This document shows positions 16,032 to 23,120 of a stretch of 64,000 nucleotides of DNA, piece by piece. The stretch spans positions 124,001 through 188,000 of the forward strand of contig NZ_JACWMY010000011.1 of the NCBI RefSeq assembly GCF_014773265.1, in the 5' to 3' direction. Positions within the stretch are counted from its first letter, which is position 1. Each line of letters begins with the position of its first letter. This DNA is from Mucilaginibacter pankratovii. Lineage in GTDB: Bacteria; Bacteroidota; Bacteroidia; Sphingobacteriales; Sphingobacteriaceae. The notes below the pieces were generated by a model. That model was not told the DNA's origin and did not search any database. It worked only from the letters and a program-made list of their open reading frames with translations. Made by a program: the position numbers and the translations under genes.

Positions 16032-16481
16032 ATGAAAGCTTATTTGTTTGGATGGAACCCCTTGAAATTCGCCTGGGCGGATATGGACGACGATATCAAA
16101 AAGCTTAAAACCTCGGGTAACCTGGTTGATAACTGGAGCGTTGCCAGCCATAAAACCATACAGATTGGCGACAGGGCCTATATTGTACGCCTCGGCGTTG
16201 AGCCCAAAGGGATCTTCGCCTCGGGTGTTATATCCTCTGAACCGTACGTCGCATTCCGAAAAGGCAGGCATTACCATCGGATCGAAATTTCTATCGATAC
16301 TTTATTAAACCCGGACAAAGAACCCATCCTTACTATGGACATCTTAAAAATGGGCAACCTGGCTATGCAAACCTGGTCGCCGCAGGCATCGGGGATTTCT
16401 ATCCGGCCCGAACTGGTTGATGAGATCGAAGGCGTTTGGCTGAATTTCCTGAGCGGGCATCCATACTATGGCAATTTATAA
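16032..16481 (+). CDS. EVE-domain protein
   Basis: The 149-residue protein matches the single-domain EVE/PUA-like style: an N-terminal FGWNPLKFAWADMDDDIKK, then WSVASHKTIQIGDRAYIVRLG and the glycine strand PKGIFASGVISSEPY. EVE domains are thought to bind modified nucleobases and are often fused to McrB-like restriction enzymes. Here the domain stands alone, 5 bp after a small secreted protein. No methylase or nuclease is adjacent, so a role in restriction cannot be shown. Confidence 0.65.
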   Translation: MKAYLFGWNPLKFAWADMDDDIKKLKTSGNLVDNWSVASHKTIQIGDRAYIVRLGVEPKGIFASGVISSEPYVAFRKGRHYHRIEISIDTLLNPDKEPILTMDILKMGNLAMQTWSPQASGISIRPELVDEIEGVWLNFLSGHPYYGNL

Positions 16482-16543
16482 TTTGTCGCAAAATCGCCAC
16501 TAACAGGTCGTTTTTACGCACCATCGAGTGTGCCGATTGTGTA

Positions 16544-16551
16544 TACCTTTG
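16544..16551 (+). promoter_or_regulatory. Candidate -7 box of the VOC gene
   Basis: TACCTTTG matches TAnnTTTG and lies 20 bp before the ATG at 16571, predicting a leader of about 16 nt. No TTG is found at the expected -33 distance. Confidence 0.5.
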
Positions 16552-16570
16552 AATTAACAAACACAACATT

Positions 16571-16981
16571 ATGGCAACTCAAATTTTTGTGAATTTACCG
16601 GTTAAAGATCTTAATAAATCGGTTGAGTTTTTCACCAGGCTTGGTTATACTTTTAACCCGCAATTCACCAACGAACAAGCTACCTGCATGATCGTTAGCG
16701 ATACCATTTTTGTAATGCTGCTGGTAGAGCCCTTCTTTAAAACTTTCAGCAGCAAAGAAATCGCAGATTCATCCAAAGTAGTGGAATCTATCATCTGCCT
16801 GTCTGCCGAAGGCCGCGATGAGGTAGATGCCATCATTGGCAAAGCTATTGAAGCCGGCGCTATTGCACCTAAGGACAAAGTAGATTATGGCTGGATGTAT
16901 AGCGGCAGTTTTGAGGATCTGGACGGCCACCTTTGGGAATATGTGTGGATGGACCCTGCCGGCCCGCCTCAGCAGCAATAG
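16571..16981 (+). CDS. VOC (glyoxalase/bleomycin-resistance) family protein
   Basis: A 136-residue protein beginning MATQIFVNLPVKDLNKSVEF, with FFTRLGYTFNPQFTNEQATC and the closing GSFEDLDGHLWEYVWMDPAG. This is the two-module VOC fold (PhnB/YaeR-like lactoylglutathione lyase relatives). The final Glu of LWEYVW fits a metal ligand. The substrate cannot be told. It is followed by a clear terminator at 16997 and is monocistronic. Confidence 0.85.
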   Translation: MATQIFVNLPVKDLNKSVEFFTRLGYTFNPQFTNEQATCMIVSDTIFVMLLVEPFFKTFSSKEIADSSKVVESIICLSAEGRDEVDAIIGKAIEAGAIAPKDKVDYGWMYSGSFEDLDGHLWEYVWMDPAGPPQQQ

Positions 16982-16996
16982 TTTTCACAATTACTT

Positions 16997-17033
16997 AAAG
17001 CAGCCTCCTAATTTTGGGATGCTGCTTTTTTGT
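16997..17033 (+). terminator. Intrinsic terminator of the VOC gene
   Basis: AAAGCAGC pairs with GCTGCTTT, followed by a run of T on the plus strand. It lies 15 bp after the VOC stop and 30 bp before the end of the convergent NHL gene. Confidence 0.75.
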
Positions 17034-17064
17034 TTACGCTTCTCTTATCGTCGGAGATCTTGCT

Positions 17065-18276
17065 TTAAAGATGCTTAAATATGAATATTTTACGCGCATA
17101 AACATCGGTGGCAATTACTTCATTGTTATTAGTAATGGCTACCCCGGTTACCGTAGTTGTAAGAAAGTCGCCTTCGCCAATTTTCTCCCTTATATCACCA
17201 TTTTCGTCGGTTTTTAAGACGTAAGCTGGTGTAGCAACAAACAAATTATCCCCTTTACCTTTAATAGCATAACAAACCGTACCTGCATCCCAGGATTTAA
17301 TAAAGTTTCCAAGCGTATCGTAAATGCGGATGATGCTGTTTCGTGGCGAAGTGACAAATATTTTATTCTTAAAATATGTTATTCCAAACGGGTACGCTTT
17401 ATCTATCTGCTTGTCTGTTTGTATTGCAGCAGTGAACTTAAGCAGAAAATTGCCATTTTTATCGTACTTTTTAACATTGTTGTTCTGCCCGTCTACAACA
17501 TAGATATTTTGATCGTTATCTACTGTTATTTCTTCAATATTTTGGAATTGCGTATCACCCGTACCATAAGAGCCCCACTTTGTTACAACTTTCCGGTCTT
17601 TATCTAAAATGGTTACATACGCAGCACCGGATGCGGTGGTTACCACCGTATTTCCATTCTTCAGAAACGCGATACCGCGAGGCGATGGGCCTGAATAAAA
17701 TAATTGCAAGTAATTGCCGGCAATATCAAATTTCTGCACGTTGTAGTTGTTATCATCGCTAACATAAATATTGCTAAGGCTGTCAACTTCTACGTGCATA
17801 GGGTATTGAAACTGGCCGGGACCAGTCCCCCCAGAGCCGAAAGACAAAAGTTTACTGTAGCTTTTGCCCGAAGCATAGCCAAAGTTGATATCGCTAAATG
17901 GGCTGTACTCGGTAGCGCTATTAAAAATCTTGACTTTATAAAAAACTTTCACAAGTGGCGTAGTAACAATATCTGTTACGGTGCTATCGGCGGTTTCCTG
18001 CAATAGTTTATATTGTTGCTCTGTATCGTTAAACTTAAATACCTGGTATTTTTTTGCAAGCGGCACTTGTGCCCACGATATAACTATCTTGCTACCAAAA
18101 GCGCCTTTACTTACATTTAAATTGATGGGGCGGTCCAAAATAACATCGGCCGGCACAACCGGTGGAGTTGGTTCTTTGATAACTGGCGTTTCGACAGCTT
18201 TAGGGCCGTCTTTTTTGCAACCTGTATGCAACAGCGCAATTGCAAATATGGATAACAGAGCGAATTTAAATTTCAC
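17065..18276 (-). CDS. NHL-repeat lipoprotein
   Basis: A secreted lipoprotein of about 403 residues. I choose the GTG at 18276 (MKFKFALLSIFAIALLHTGC, lipobox LHTGC); the longer reading starts inside a terminator hairpin. After a Pro-rich linker comes a fibronectin-III-like domain (about residues 45-130), then an NHL-type six-bladed propeller with repeats such as GGTGPGQFQYPMHVEVDSLS and IYVSDDNNYNVQKFD. NHL propellers bind protein or sugar ligands. A TATATTTG box at 18295-18302 lies 19 bp upstream. Function unknown. Confidence 0.8.
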   Translation of the reverse strand: MKFKFALLSIFAIALLHTGCKKDGPKAVETPVIKEPTPPVVPADVILDRPINLNVSKGAFGSKIVISWAQVPLAKKYQVFKFNDTEQQYKLLQETADSTVTDIVTTPLVKVFYKVKIFNSATEYSPFSDINFGYASGKSYSKLLSFGSGGTGPGQFQYPMHVEVDSLSNIYVSDDNNYNVQKFDIAGNYLQLFYSGPSPRGIAFLKNGNTVVTTASGAAYVTILDKDRKVVTKWGSYGTGDTQFQNIEEITVDNDQNIYVVDGQNNNVKKYDKNGNFLLKFTAAIQTDKQIDKAYPFGITYFKNKIFVTSPRNSIIRIYDTLGNFIKSWDAGTVCYAIKGKGDNLFVATPAYVLKTDENGDIREKIGEGDFLTTTVTGVAITNNNEVIATDVYARKIFIFKHL

Positions 18277-18294
18277 GTTTAGGTTATTTATCCT

Positions 18295-18302
18295 CAAATA
18301 TA
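18295..18302 (-). promoter_or_regulatory. Candidate -7 box of the NHL lipoprotein gene
   Basis: Reads TATATTTG on the minus strand, a full match to TAnnTTTG. It lies 18 bp before the GTG start at 18276 and just after the terminator hairpin of the toxin gene, which supports the GTG start and a short leader. Confidence 0.55.
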
Positions 18303-18334
18303 GGATTCCAACTTGAATAATACGTCCTAAACAC

Positions 18335-18366
18335 AAAAAAGCCACTCTTTGCAAGAATGGCTTTTC
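18335..18366 (-). terminator. Terminator downstream of the toxin gene, copy 1 of a repeat
   Basis: Read on the minus strand, AAAAGCCATTCTT pairs with AAGAGTGGCTTTT and is followed by T-rich sequence. It directly follows the toxin stop at 18366. The same hairpin, almost base for base, lies at 18885-18917 downstream of rpsJ, so the toxin-antitoxin pair is bracketed by two direct copies. Confidence 0.8.
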
Positions 18367-18652
18367 TATAAAATGGGCTCTTGGCGGTTATCCCAAAAGA
18401 ATAAAATTTCAATATCGATATCTCCAACATCGTAAAACATAGAACAATTTCTATGTACAAATGCCTTTCTTAAACTCTCTTCATTGCCAACGGCCTTAAA
18501 AATATAAGGGAATTTACTAATATTTTCTACCACTTCATAAACCCTGCGCCTAATTCATTCAATTCCCGTTCTCCAAACCTCTCCTCTAATTGCTGCCCTA
18601 TCGAATTAAATGTGTCATCGGCCCGGTCAGAAAAAACTACGTTGTATTGCAT
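18366..18652 (-). pseudogene. RelE/ParE-type toxin, frameshifted
   Basis: The start ATG at 18652 overlaps the antitoxin stop (TAATG). The first 34 or so codons read MQYNVVFSDRADDTFNSIGQ and onward, then the frame ends at a stop at 18527-18529. From about 18550 the -/+1 frame continues as RRRVYEVVENISKFPYIFKA, then HRNCSMFYDVGDIDIEILFF, and ends WDNRQEPIL at 18366. Together these make a complete ParE/RelE toxin of about 95 residues. One base is missing near 18550-18553 (CCTAATTC on the plus strand). Either the toxin is inactivated or this is a sequencing error; programmed frameshifting is a less likely option. Confidence 0.8.
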
Positions 18653-18858
18653 TATTTAACAGGATACTTCTGCTTAAATTCTTCAAACGTTTTAAACCGT
18701 CCGGCTTTAATATCTTCCCGCCCGCGCGCAATGCCTTCAACTACGTGTGGAGGAAGGGCTTCATCATCGTCCTTTACAAAAGATACCTCTAATGCCTTCA
18801 AAAAAGCGTTAAGGGCTTTTTCCTGTTCTTCGGTTGGGTTTACAATATAAGTCGCCAT
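18652..18858 (-). CDS. Antitoxin of a RelE/ParE-type module
   Basis: A 68-residue acidic protein, MATYIVNPTEEQEKALNAFL onward, followed by KALEVSFVKDDDEALPPHVV and a Lys-rich end. The start at 18858 is preferred to an upstream in-frame ATG that lies in the rpsJ region across the terminator. Small acidic DUF2683-like proteins of this style precede ParE/RelE toxins in Bacteroidota, and the 1-base overlap with the toxin is typical of such pairs. A TATATTTG box only 3 bp upstream suggests a leaderless mRNA. Confidence 0.7.
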   Translation of the reverse strand: MATYIVNPTEEQEKALNAFLKALEVSFVKDDDEALPPHVVEGIARGREDIKAGRFKTFEEFKQKYPVK

Positions 18859-18861
18859 AAA

Positions 18862-18869
18862 CAAATATA
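18862..18869 (-). promoter_or_regulatory. Candidate -7 box abutting the antitoxin start
   Basis: TATATTTG on the minus strand ends 3 nt before the antitoxin ATG. If used, transcription would begin at or next to the A of the ATG, that is, without a leader. Confidence 0.4.
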
Positions 18870-18884
18870 AAAAATATCTAAGCC

Positions 18885-18917
18885 AAAAAAGCCACTCTTT
18901 TGCAAGAATGGCTTTTT
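18885..18917 (-). terminator. Terminator downstream of rpsJ, copy 2 of a repeat
   Basis: A stem of about 14 bp with one mismatch (AAAAAGCCATTCTT with AAGAGTGGCTTTTT on the minus strand) is followed by TTTTTT. It lies 20 bp after the rpsJ stop, so the str-rpsJ transcript ends here. It is nearly identical to the hairpin at 18335-18366. Confidence 0.85.
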
Positions 18918-18937
18918 GTATAGATCTTCCGGTACAG

Positions 18938-19243
18938 TTACACTTTGATCTCAACTTCAACTCCGCTTGGCAATTCAAGCTTCATTAAAGCATCTACAGT
19001 TTTTGAATTTGAACTGTAGATATCCAATAAACGCTTGTAAGAGCATAATTGGAATTGCTCACGTGCTTTTTTGTTTACGTGTGGTGAACGTAACACAGTG
19101 AAAATTTTCTTTTCGGTTGGTAACGGCAGTGGTCCGCTAACTACAGCACCCGTAGGTTTTACTGTTTTTACGATCTTCTCGGCAGATTTATCTACCAGGT
19201 TGTAATCGTAAGATTTTAATTTGATCCTGATTCTTTGGCTCAT
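18938..19243 (-). CDS. rpsJ: 30S ribosomal protein S10 (uS10)
   Basis: uS10 is part of the 30S head and the NusB-dependent antitermination complex. The 101-residue protein begins MSQRIRIKLKSYDYNLVDKS and has GPLPLPTEKKIFTVLRSPHV and FQLCSYKRLLDIYSS. It follows fusA as usual in Bacteroidota, but it is the last gene of its transcript: a terminator follows 20 bp later, and rplC, its normal partner, lies 6.5 kb away. Confidence 0.98.
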   Translation of the reverse strand: MSQRIRIKLKSYDYNLVDKSAEKIVKTVKPTGAVVSGPLPLPTEKKIFTVLRSPHVNKKAREQFQLCSYKRLLDIYSSNSKTVDALMKLELPSGVEVEIKV

Positions 19244-19305
19244 GTTATTTGTTGTTTTATAACCACCCTAAGAGCTATTTATTAGGATGATCGGTTTATT
19301 TTAAA

Positions 19306-19366
19306 ATTTGAAGATTTGATAATTTGAAGATCATTTTCAAATCTTCAAACTACCTCATCTTCAAAT
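19306..19366. repeat. Inverted repeat of ATTTGAAGAT words between fusA and rpsJ
   Basis: The 129-bp fusA-rpsJ gap contains two direct copies of ATTTGAAGAT (19306-19315, 19322-19331) followed by two inverted copies (ATCTTCAAA at 19341-19349, ATCTTCAAAT at 19357-19366). The arms can pair to a long imperfect hairpin that begins directly after the fusA stop. Confidence 0.8.
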
Positions 19367-19372
19367 CAATAT

Positions 19373-21484
19373 TTACGCGTTAGCAGCAGCTTTTTTGCCT
19401 TTTACTTTGGCAACTACTTCTTCCTGTACGTTACGTGGCGCTTCTGCATAGTGGTCAAATTCCATGGTAGAAGTTGCACGGCCCGAAGTGATGGTACGCA
19501 ACTGGGTTACGTAACCAAACATTTCTGAAAGTGGTACAGTAGCTTTAATTACCTGTGCACCTGCACGTGAATCCATACCCAAAAGCTGGCCACGACGACG
19601 GTTCATGTCACCGATAACATCACCCATGTTTTCTTCAGGGGTAAGGATCTCAATTTTCATGATCGGCTCAAGCAACACAGGTTTACATTTTGGCAATGCC
19701 TCGCGGTAAGCAGATTTTGCAGCTATCTCGAAAGATAACGCATCTGAATCGACCGCGTGGAACGAACCATCAATTAAACGCACTTTTAAGCCTGTTAACG
19801 GGAAACCGGCTAATACACCGTTTGCCATTGCAGCTGCAAAGCCTTTTTCTACAGATGGGATAAACTCGCGAGGGATAGAACCACCGCTAATTTCGTTCAC
19901 AAATGTTAAACCTTCTTTACCATCTTCGTTTGGCGATACAATAATTTGGATATCGGCAAATTTACCACGACCACCTGTTTGTTTCTTATAAGTTTCGCGG
20001 TGCTGAACGGTACCGGTGATAGCTTCTTTGTAAGCTACCTGTGGCGCGCCCTGGTTAACCTCTACTTTAAACTCACGTTTCAAACGATCCATGATGATAT
20101 CTAAGTGAAGCTCGCCCATACCGCTAATTACGGTTTGGCCGGTCTCTTCGTCAGATTTTACGTGGAACGTAGGATCCTCTTCAGATAATTTACCAAGAGC
20201 GATACCTAATTTATCTACGTCTGCCTGTGTTTTAGGCTCGATAGCTAAACCAATAACCGGCTCAGGGAAGTTCATCGATTCAAGGATGATCGGGAATTTC
20301 TCATCGCAAAGGGTATCACCTGTTTTAATGTCCTTAAAGCCTACTACCGCAGCAATATCACCTGCACCTACGTTAGGTATAGGGTTTTGCTTGTTAGCAT
20401 GCATCTGGAATATACGGCTAATACGCTCTTTGTTATCTGAACGCATGTTGTGCACATACGAACCAGCTTCTAAGTTACCCGAGTAAACACGGATAAAGCA
20501 TAAACGGCCCACGAAAGGATCGGTTGCAATTTTAAATGCTAAAGCTGCAAACGGCTCTTTTTCTGATGGTTTACGTAAAAGTTCTTCGCCTGTATCGGGG
20601 TGGGTACCAATGATACCTTCTACATCCATAGGTGAAGGAAGCAATTCCATCACATAATCAAGCATGGTTTGTACACCTTTGTTTTTGAACGATGAACCGC
20701 AAACCATAGGAACTATCTTAGCATCCAAAACAGCCTTACGTAAAGCGTCAAGCACTTCGCGTTCGGTGATGGTTTCAGGCGCATCAAAGAATTTCTCCAT
20801 CAGGCTCTCATCGTAATCAGCAACAGATTCAAGCAGTTTTTCTCTCCACTCTGTAGCTTCTTCTATCATATCCTCCGGGATAGGCACTTCGGTAAAGGTC
20901 ATCCCTTTATCATGCTCATTCCAAACAATACCTTTCCAGTTGATCAAATCAACAACACCTTTAAAGTTCTCTTCGGCGCCAATAGGCAACTGCAAAGGAA
21001 CAGCGTTACTGCCTAACATACTTTTTACCTGTTTTACAACATTTAAAAAGTCGGCACCAGAGCGGTCCATTTTGTTAACGAAACCTATACGGGCAACGTT
21101 GTAGTTGTTTGCAAGGCGCCAGTTAGTTTCTGATTGTGGCTCAACACCATCAACAGCGCTAAACAAAAACACCAAACCATCCAATACCCGTAAGCTACGG
21201 TTCACCTCAACGGTGAAATCCACGTGCCCCGGGGTATCAATGATGTTGATATGGTAGTTTTGGCCCCTGTATTTCCAACCAACGGTTGTTGCAGCAGAGG
21301 TAATGGTAATACCACGTTCCTGCTCCTGCGCCATCCAGTCCATTGTAGCTGCACCCTCGTGTACCTCGCCAATTTTATGGCTCACACCCGAGTAGTACAA
21401 TATACGCTCTGTTGTAGTGGTTTTACCGGCATCAATGTGAGCGGCAATACCTATGTTTCTTGTATATCTTAGATCTCTTGACAT
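19373..21484 (-). CDS. fusA: Elongation factor G
   Basis: EF-G is the GTPase that drives translocation. The 703-residue protein is complete: G1 AHIDAGKTTTTERIL near residue 15, switch region QEQERGITITSAATT, G3 DTPGHVDF, G4 NKMDRSGA, then domains II-V, with domain V containing PIMKIEILTPEENMGDVIGD. It lies between rpsG (106 bp upstream) and rpsJ. Both flanking gaps are filled by inverted repeats. tuf does not follow it, as is normal in this phylum. Confidence 0.98.
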   Translation of the reverse strand: MSRDLRYTRNIGIAAHIDAGKTTTTERILYYSGVSHKIGEVHEGAATMDWMAQEQERGITITSAATTVGWKYRGQNYHINIIDTPGHVDFTVEVNRSLRVLDGLVFLFSAVDGVEPQSETNWRLANNYNVARIGFVNKMDRSGADFLNVVKQVKSMLGSNAVPLQLPIGAEENFKGVVDLINWKGIVWNEHDKGMTFTEVPIPEDMIEEATEWREKLLESVADYDESLMEKFFDAPETITEREVLDALRKAVLDAKIVPMVCGSSFKNKGVQTMLDYVMELLPSPMDVEGIIGTHPDTGEELLRKPSEKEPFAALAFKIATDPFVGRLCFIRVYSGNLEAGSYVHNMRSDNKERISRIFQMHANKQNPIPNVGAGDIAAVVGFKDIKTGDTLCDEKFPIILESMNFPEPVIGLAIEPKTQADVDKLGIALGKLSEEDPTFHVKSDEETGQTVISGMGELHLDIIMDRLKREFKVEVNQGAPQVAYKEAITGTVQHRETYKKQTGGRGKFADIQIIVSPNEDGKEGLTFVNEISGGSIPREFIPSVEKGFAAAMANGVLAGFPLTGLKVRLIDGSFHAVDSDALSFEIAAKSAYREALPKCKPVLLEPIMKIEILTPEENMGDVIGDMNRRRGQLLGMDSRAGAQVIKATVPLSEMFGYVTQLRTITSGRATSTMEFDHYAEAPRNVQEEVVAKVKGKKAAANA

Positions 21485-21498
21485 TATTATTATTTTTT

Positions 21499-21586
21499 GA
21501 TTGCACCGATGCTTTTTTGATTACACCGATTATAAAAGTGCAAACATAAATAATCGGTGTAATCGTAGTATTAAATCGGTGTAATC
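21499..21586. repeat. Inverted repeat of GATTACACCGAT words between rpsG and fusA
   Basis: Nearly the whole rpsG-fusA gap is made of four copies of one 12-mer: GATTGCACCGAT (21499-21510), GATTACACCGAT (21519-21530) and the inverse ATCGGTGTAATC at 21553-21564 and 21575-21586. The two arms pair in order, giving a long hairpin with internal loops. The inverse word differs by one base from the 12-mer repeated after glpF (42565-42638). Confidence 0.85.
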
Positions 21587-21590
21587 CTTA

Positions 21591-22058
21591 TTAGAAACGG
21601 AAGTGAGAGAACGCTTTGTTGGCTTCAGCCATTTTGTGCGTATCTTCTTTCTTCTTCACAGCAGCACCTTCACCTTTAGCAGCAGAGATGATCTCGCCGG
21701 CTAATTTCTCCATCATGGTTTTTTCACCACGACGACGGGCATAGCTGATCAACCATTTCATACCCAAAGCAACTTTACGCTCAGGACGAACCTCGGTTGG
21801 TACCTGGAAGTTTGCACCACCTACACGGCGGCTTTTTACTTCTACAGCAGGCATTACATTGTTTAAAGCTTTTTTCCAGCTATCCAATCCGTTTTCGCTG
21901 GTTTTCTTTTCAACAATTTCAATTGCGTTATAGAATATAGTATAGGCAGTAGATTTTTTACCGTCGAACATCATGTTATTTACAAACCTGGTTACCAAAA
22001 CATCATTGAATTTTGGATCAGGAAGAAGGATTCTTTTTTTTGGTTTTGACTTTCTCAT
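21591..22058 (-). CDS. rpsG: 30S ribosomal protein S7 (uS7)
   Basis: uS7 nucleates assembly of the 30S head. The 155-residue protein begins MRKSKPKKRILLPDPKFNDV and contains the signature VKSRRVGGANFQVPTEVRPE and KWLISYARRRGEKTM. A canonical AAAGGAGG lies 9 nt before the ATG in the 19-bp gap after rpsL. Confidence 0.98.
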   Translation of the reverse strand: MRKSKPKKRILLPDPKFNDVLVTRFVNNMMFDGKKSTAYTIFYNAIEIVEKKTSENGLDSWKKALNNVMPAVEVKSRRVGGANFQVPTEVRPERKVALGMKWLISYARRRGEKTMMEKLAGEIISAAKGEGAAVKKKEDTHKMAEANKAFSHFRF

Positions 22059-22067
22059 TGTTACTAT

Positions 22068-22075
22068 CCTCCTTT
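22068..22075 (-). promoter_or_regulatory. Canonical Shine-Dalgarno site of rpsG
   Basis: AAAGGAGG on the minus strand, 9 nt before the rpsG ATG and outside any codon. It is the strongest such site seen in the window. Confidence 0.85.
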
Positions 22076-22077
22076 AA

Positions 22078-22500
22078 TTATTTTTTCTTCTTAGCTGGTG
22101 CGCCTTTTGTAGGTGCAGCTGCCTGACCTGGTTTAGGGCGTTTAGTTCCGTATTTAGAGCGGCGTTGGTTACGGCCCGCAACACCTGATGTATCTAACGC
22201 ACCACGGATGATGTGGTAACGTACACCCGGCAAATCTTTAACACGACCACCACGGATCAAAACAATTGAGTGTTCTTGTAAGTTGTGGCCTTCTCCAGGG
22301 ATGTAGGCGTTAACTTCTTTACCATTTGTAAGGCGCACACGTGCAACTTTACGCATTGCTGAGTTTGGTTTTTTAGGGGTAGTGGTGTACACACGGGTGC
22401 ACACGCCTCTTCGCTGTGGACAGCTGTCCAACGCTGGCGACTTACTCTTGTCAACCAGAGCTACTCTACCTTTTCTAACTAATTGCTGAATAGTAGGCAT
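22078..22500 (-). CDS. rpsL: 30S ribosomal protein S12 (uS12)
   Basis: uS12 controls decoding accuracy at the A site. The 140-residue protein begins MPTIQQLVRKGRVALVDKS and contains TTPKKPNSAMRKVARVRL and RGGRVKDLPGVRYHIIRG. The lysines that mutate to streptomycin resistance in other bacteria (in TPKKPNS and RVKDLPG) are both present. A 16-residue Ala/Pro/Lys tail extends the usual length of about 124. It is the first gene of the str operon, with a strong promoter directly upstream. Confidence 0.98.
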   Translation of the reverse strand: MPTIQQLVRKGRVALVDKSKSPALDSCPQRRGVCTRVYTTTPKKPNSAMRKVARVRLTNGKEVNAYIPGEGHNLQEHSIVLIRGGRVKDLPGVRYHIIRGALDTSGVAGRNQRRSKYGTKRPKPGQAAAPTKGAPAKKKK

Positions 22501-22545
22501 TTTTTCCTTTTTGTATTTACTGTTTTATCCTTATTTTAAGGACTG

Positions 22546-22575
22546 CAAAGGTAGGTACTATTTTTTGATTTTCAA
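22546..22575 (-). promoter_or_regulatory. Promoter of the rpsL-rpsG-fusA-rpsJ operon
   Basis: On the minus strand: TTG, exactly 19 nt, then TACCTTTG, a perfect TTG-N19-TAnnTTTG. The start of transcription would be near 22542, giving a leader of about 41 nt that contains a short TCCTTA/TAAGGA stem-loop. Confidence 0.85.
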
Positions 22576-22707
22576 GGGCTTGCGGTAAAAAGTTTTTGTA
22601 ATGGGCTGATTAGGTGGGCGGATGGCGGAAATGGGGTGGTTTTACGGATGTTTACGGTGTTTGCCGGGTTACATTTTTCTTATTAGCGTATCAATGCTAA
22701 ATTGTGC

Positions 22708-22989
22708 ATGAAACAAGTTTTGCAAAGTATTAAGCAACATCCTTACTCGGTATTTTTTTATTTAGTATACTGCTGGCTATGGTATTGTACTTATAAGGTG
22801 ATATTACACCCCATAAAAGATGGCGGATTTTTAGTGTTTGGGGGAATTCTTACTGCCGCCCTCTTTATATTTGTGAGCTTACTTAACGCATATCATACAG
22901 ATCAATACAGATTTTATCTTTGGTTTATAGGTTTTATAGGTATACCCGTAGCCATTGCATTTTACTTAGGGAGCATACAGGTTTATTAA
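22708..22989 (+). CDS. Small membrane protein, unknown
   Basis: I start at ATG 22708 (MKQVLQSIKQHPYSVFFYLV); two further upstream codons would need a TTG start. The 93-residue protein has three hydrophobic segments, about residues 14-30, 42-60 and 70-88, consistent with three membrane helices and almost no soluble part. No family is recognised. It stands alone, divergent from rpsL. Confidence 0.6.
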   Translation: MKQVLQSIKQHPYSVFFYLVYCWLWYCTYKVILHPIKDGGFLVFGGILTAALFIFVSLLNAYHTDQYRFYLWFIGFIGIPVAIAFYLGSIQVY

Positions 22990-22994
22990 TTTGA

Positions 22995-23085
22995 AAAGCA
23001 CGGCTTGTGTTGCTTTCTTCCGACCGTCCCGCTTTCTGTACAAGCCGCTGATAGAAGCGCCTTTTCCGCCAATCGGGTTTAGGTA
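22995..23085 (-). ncRNA. Candidate structured intergenic element
   Basis: On the minus strand this stretch reads CCCGATTGGCGGAAAAGGCG, then CTTGTACAGAAAGCGGGACG, and closes with ACAAGCCGTGCTTTTC. CGGCTTGT and ACAAGCCG pair across about 30 nt. I recognise the CCGATTG-GCGGAAA-AGCGGGAC style as a recurrent Bacteroidota intergenic element, possibly Flavo-1-like, but the assignment is from memory and unproven. A related stretch is at 56384-56460. Confidence 0.4.
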
Positions 23086-23120
23086 GGTTGGGCTGGCGCG
23101 TAGATTTAAATTGTTCACCG

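Noticed and set aside
16032..16481. Part of an McrBC-like defence system
   Set aside because: The EVE domain alone is not enough; no AAA ATPase, nuclease or methylase gene is nearby.
18277..18354. Longer NHL lipoprotein starting at 18354
   Set aside because: That start is within a terminator hairpin and would bury the lipoprotein signal; the GTG at 18276 puts the signal at the N-terminus.
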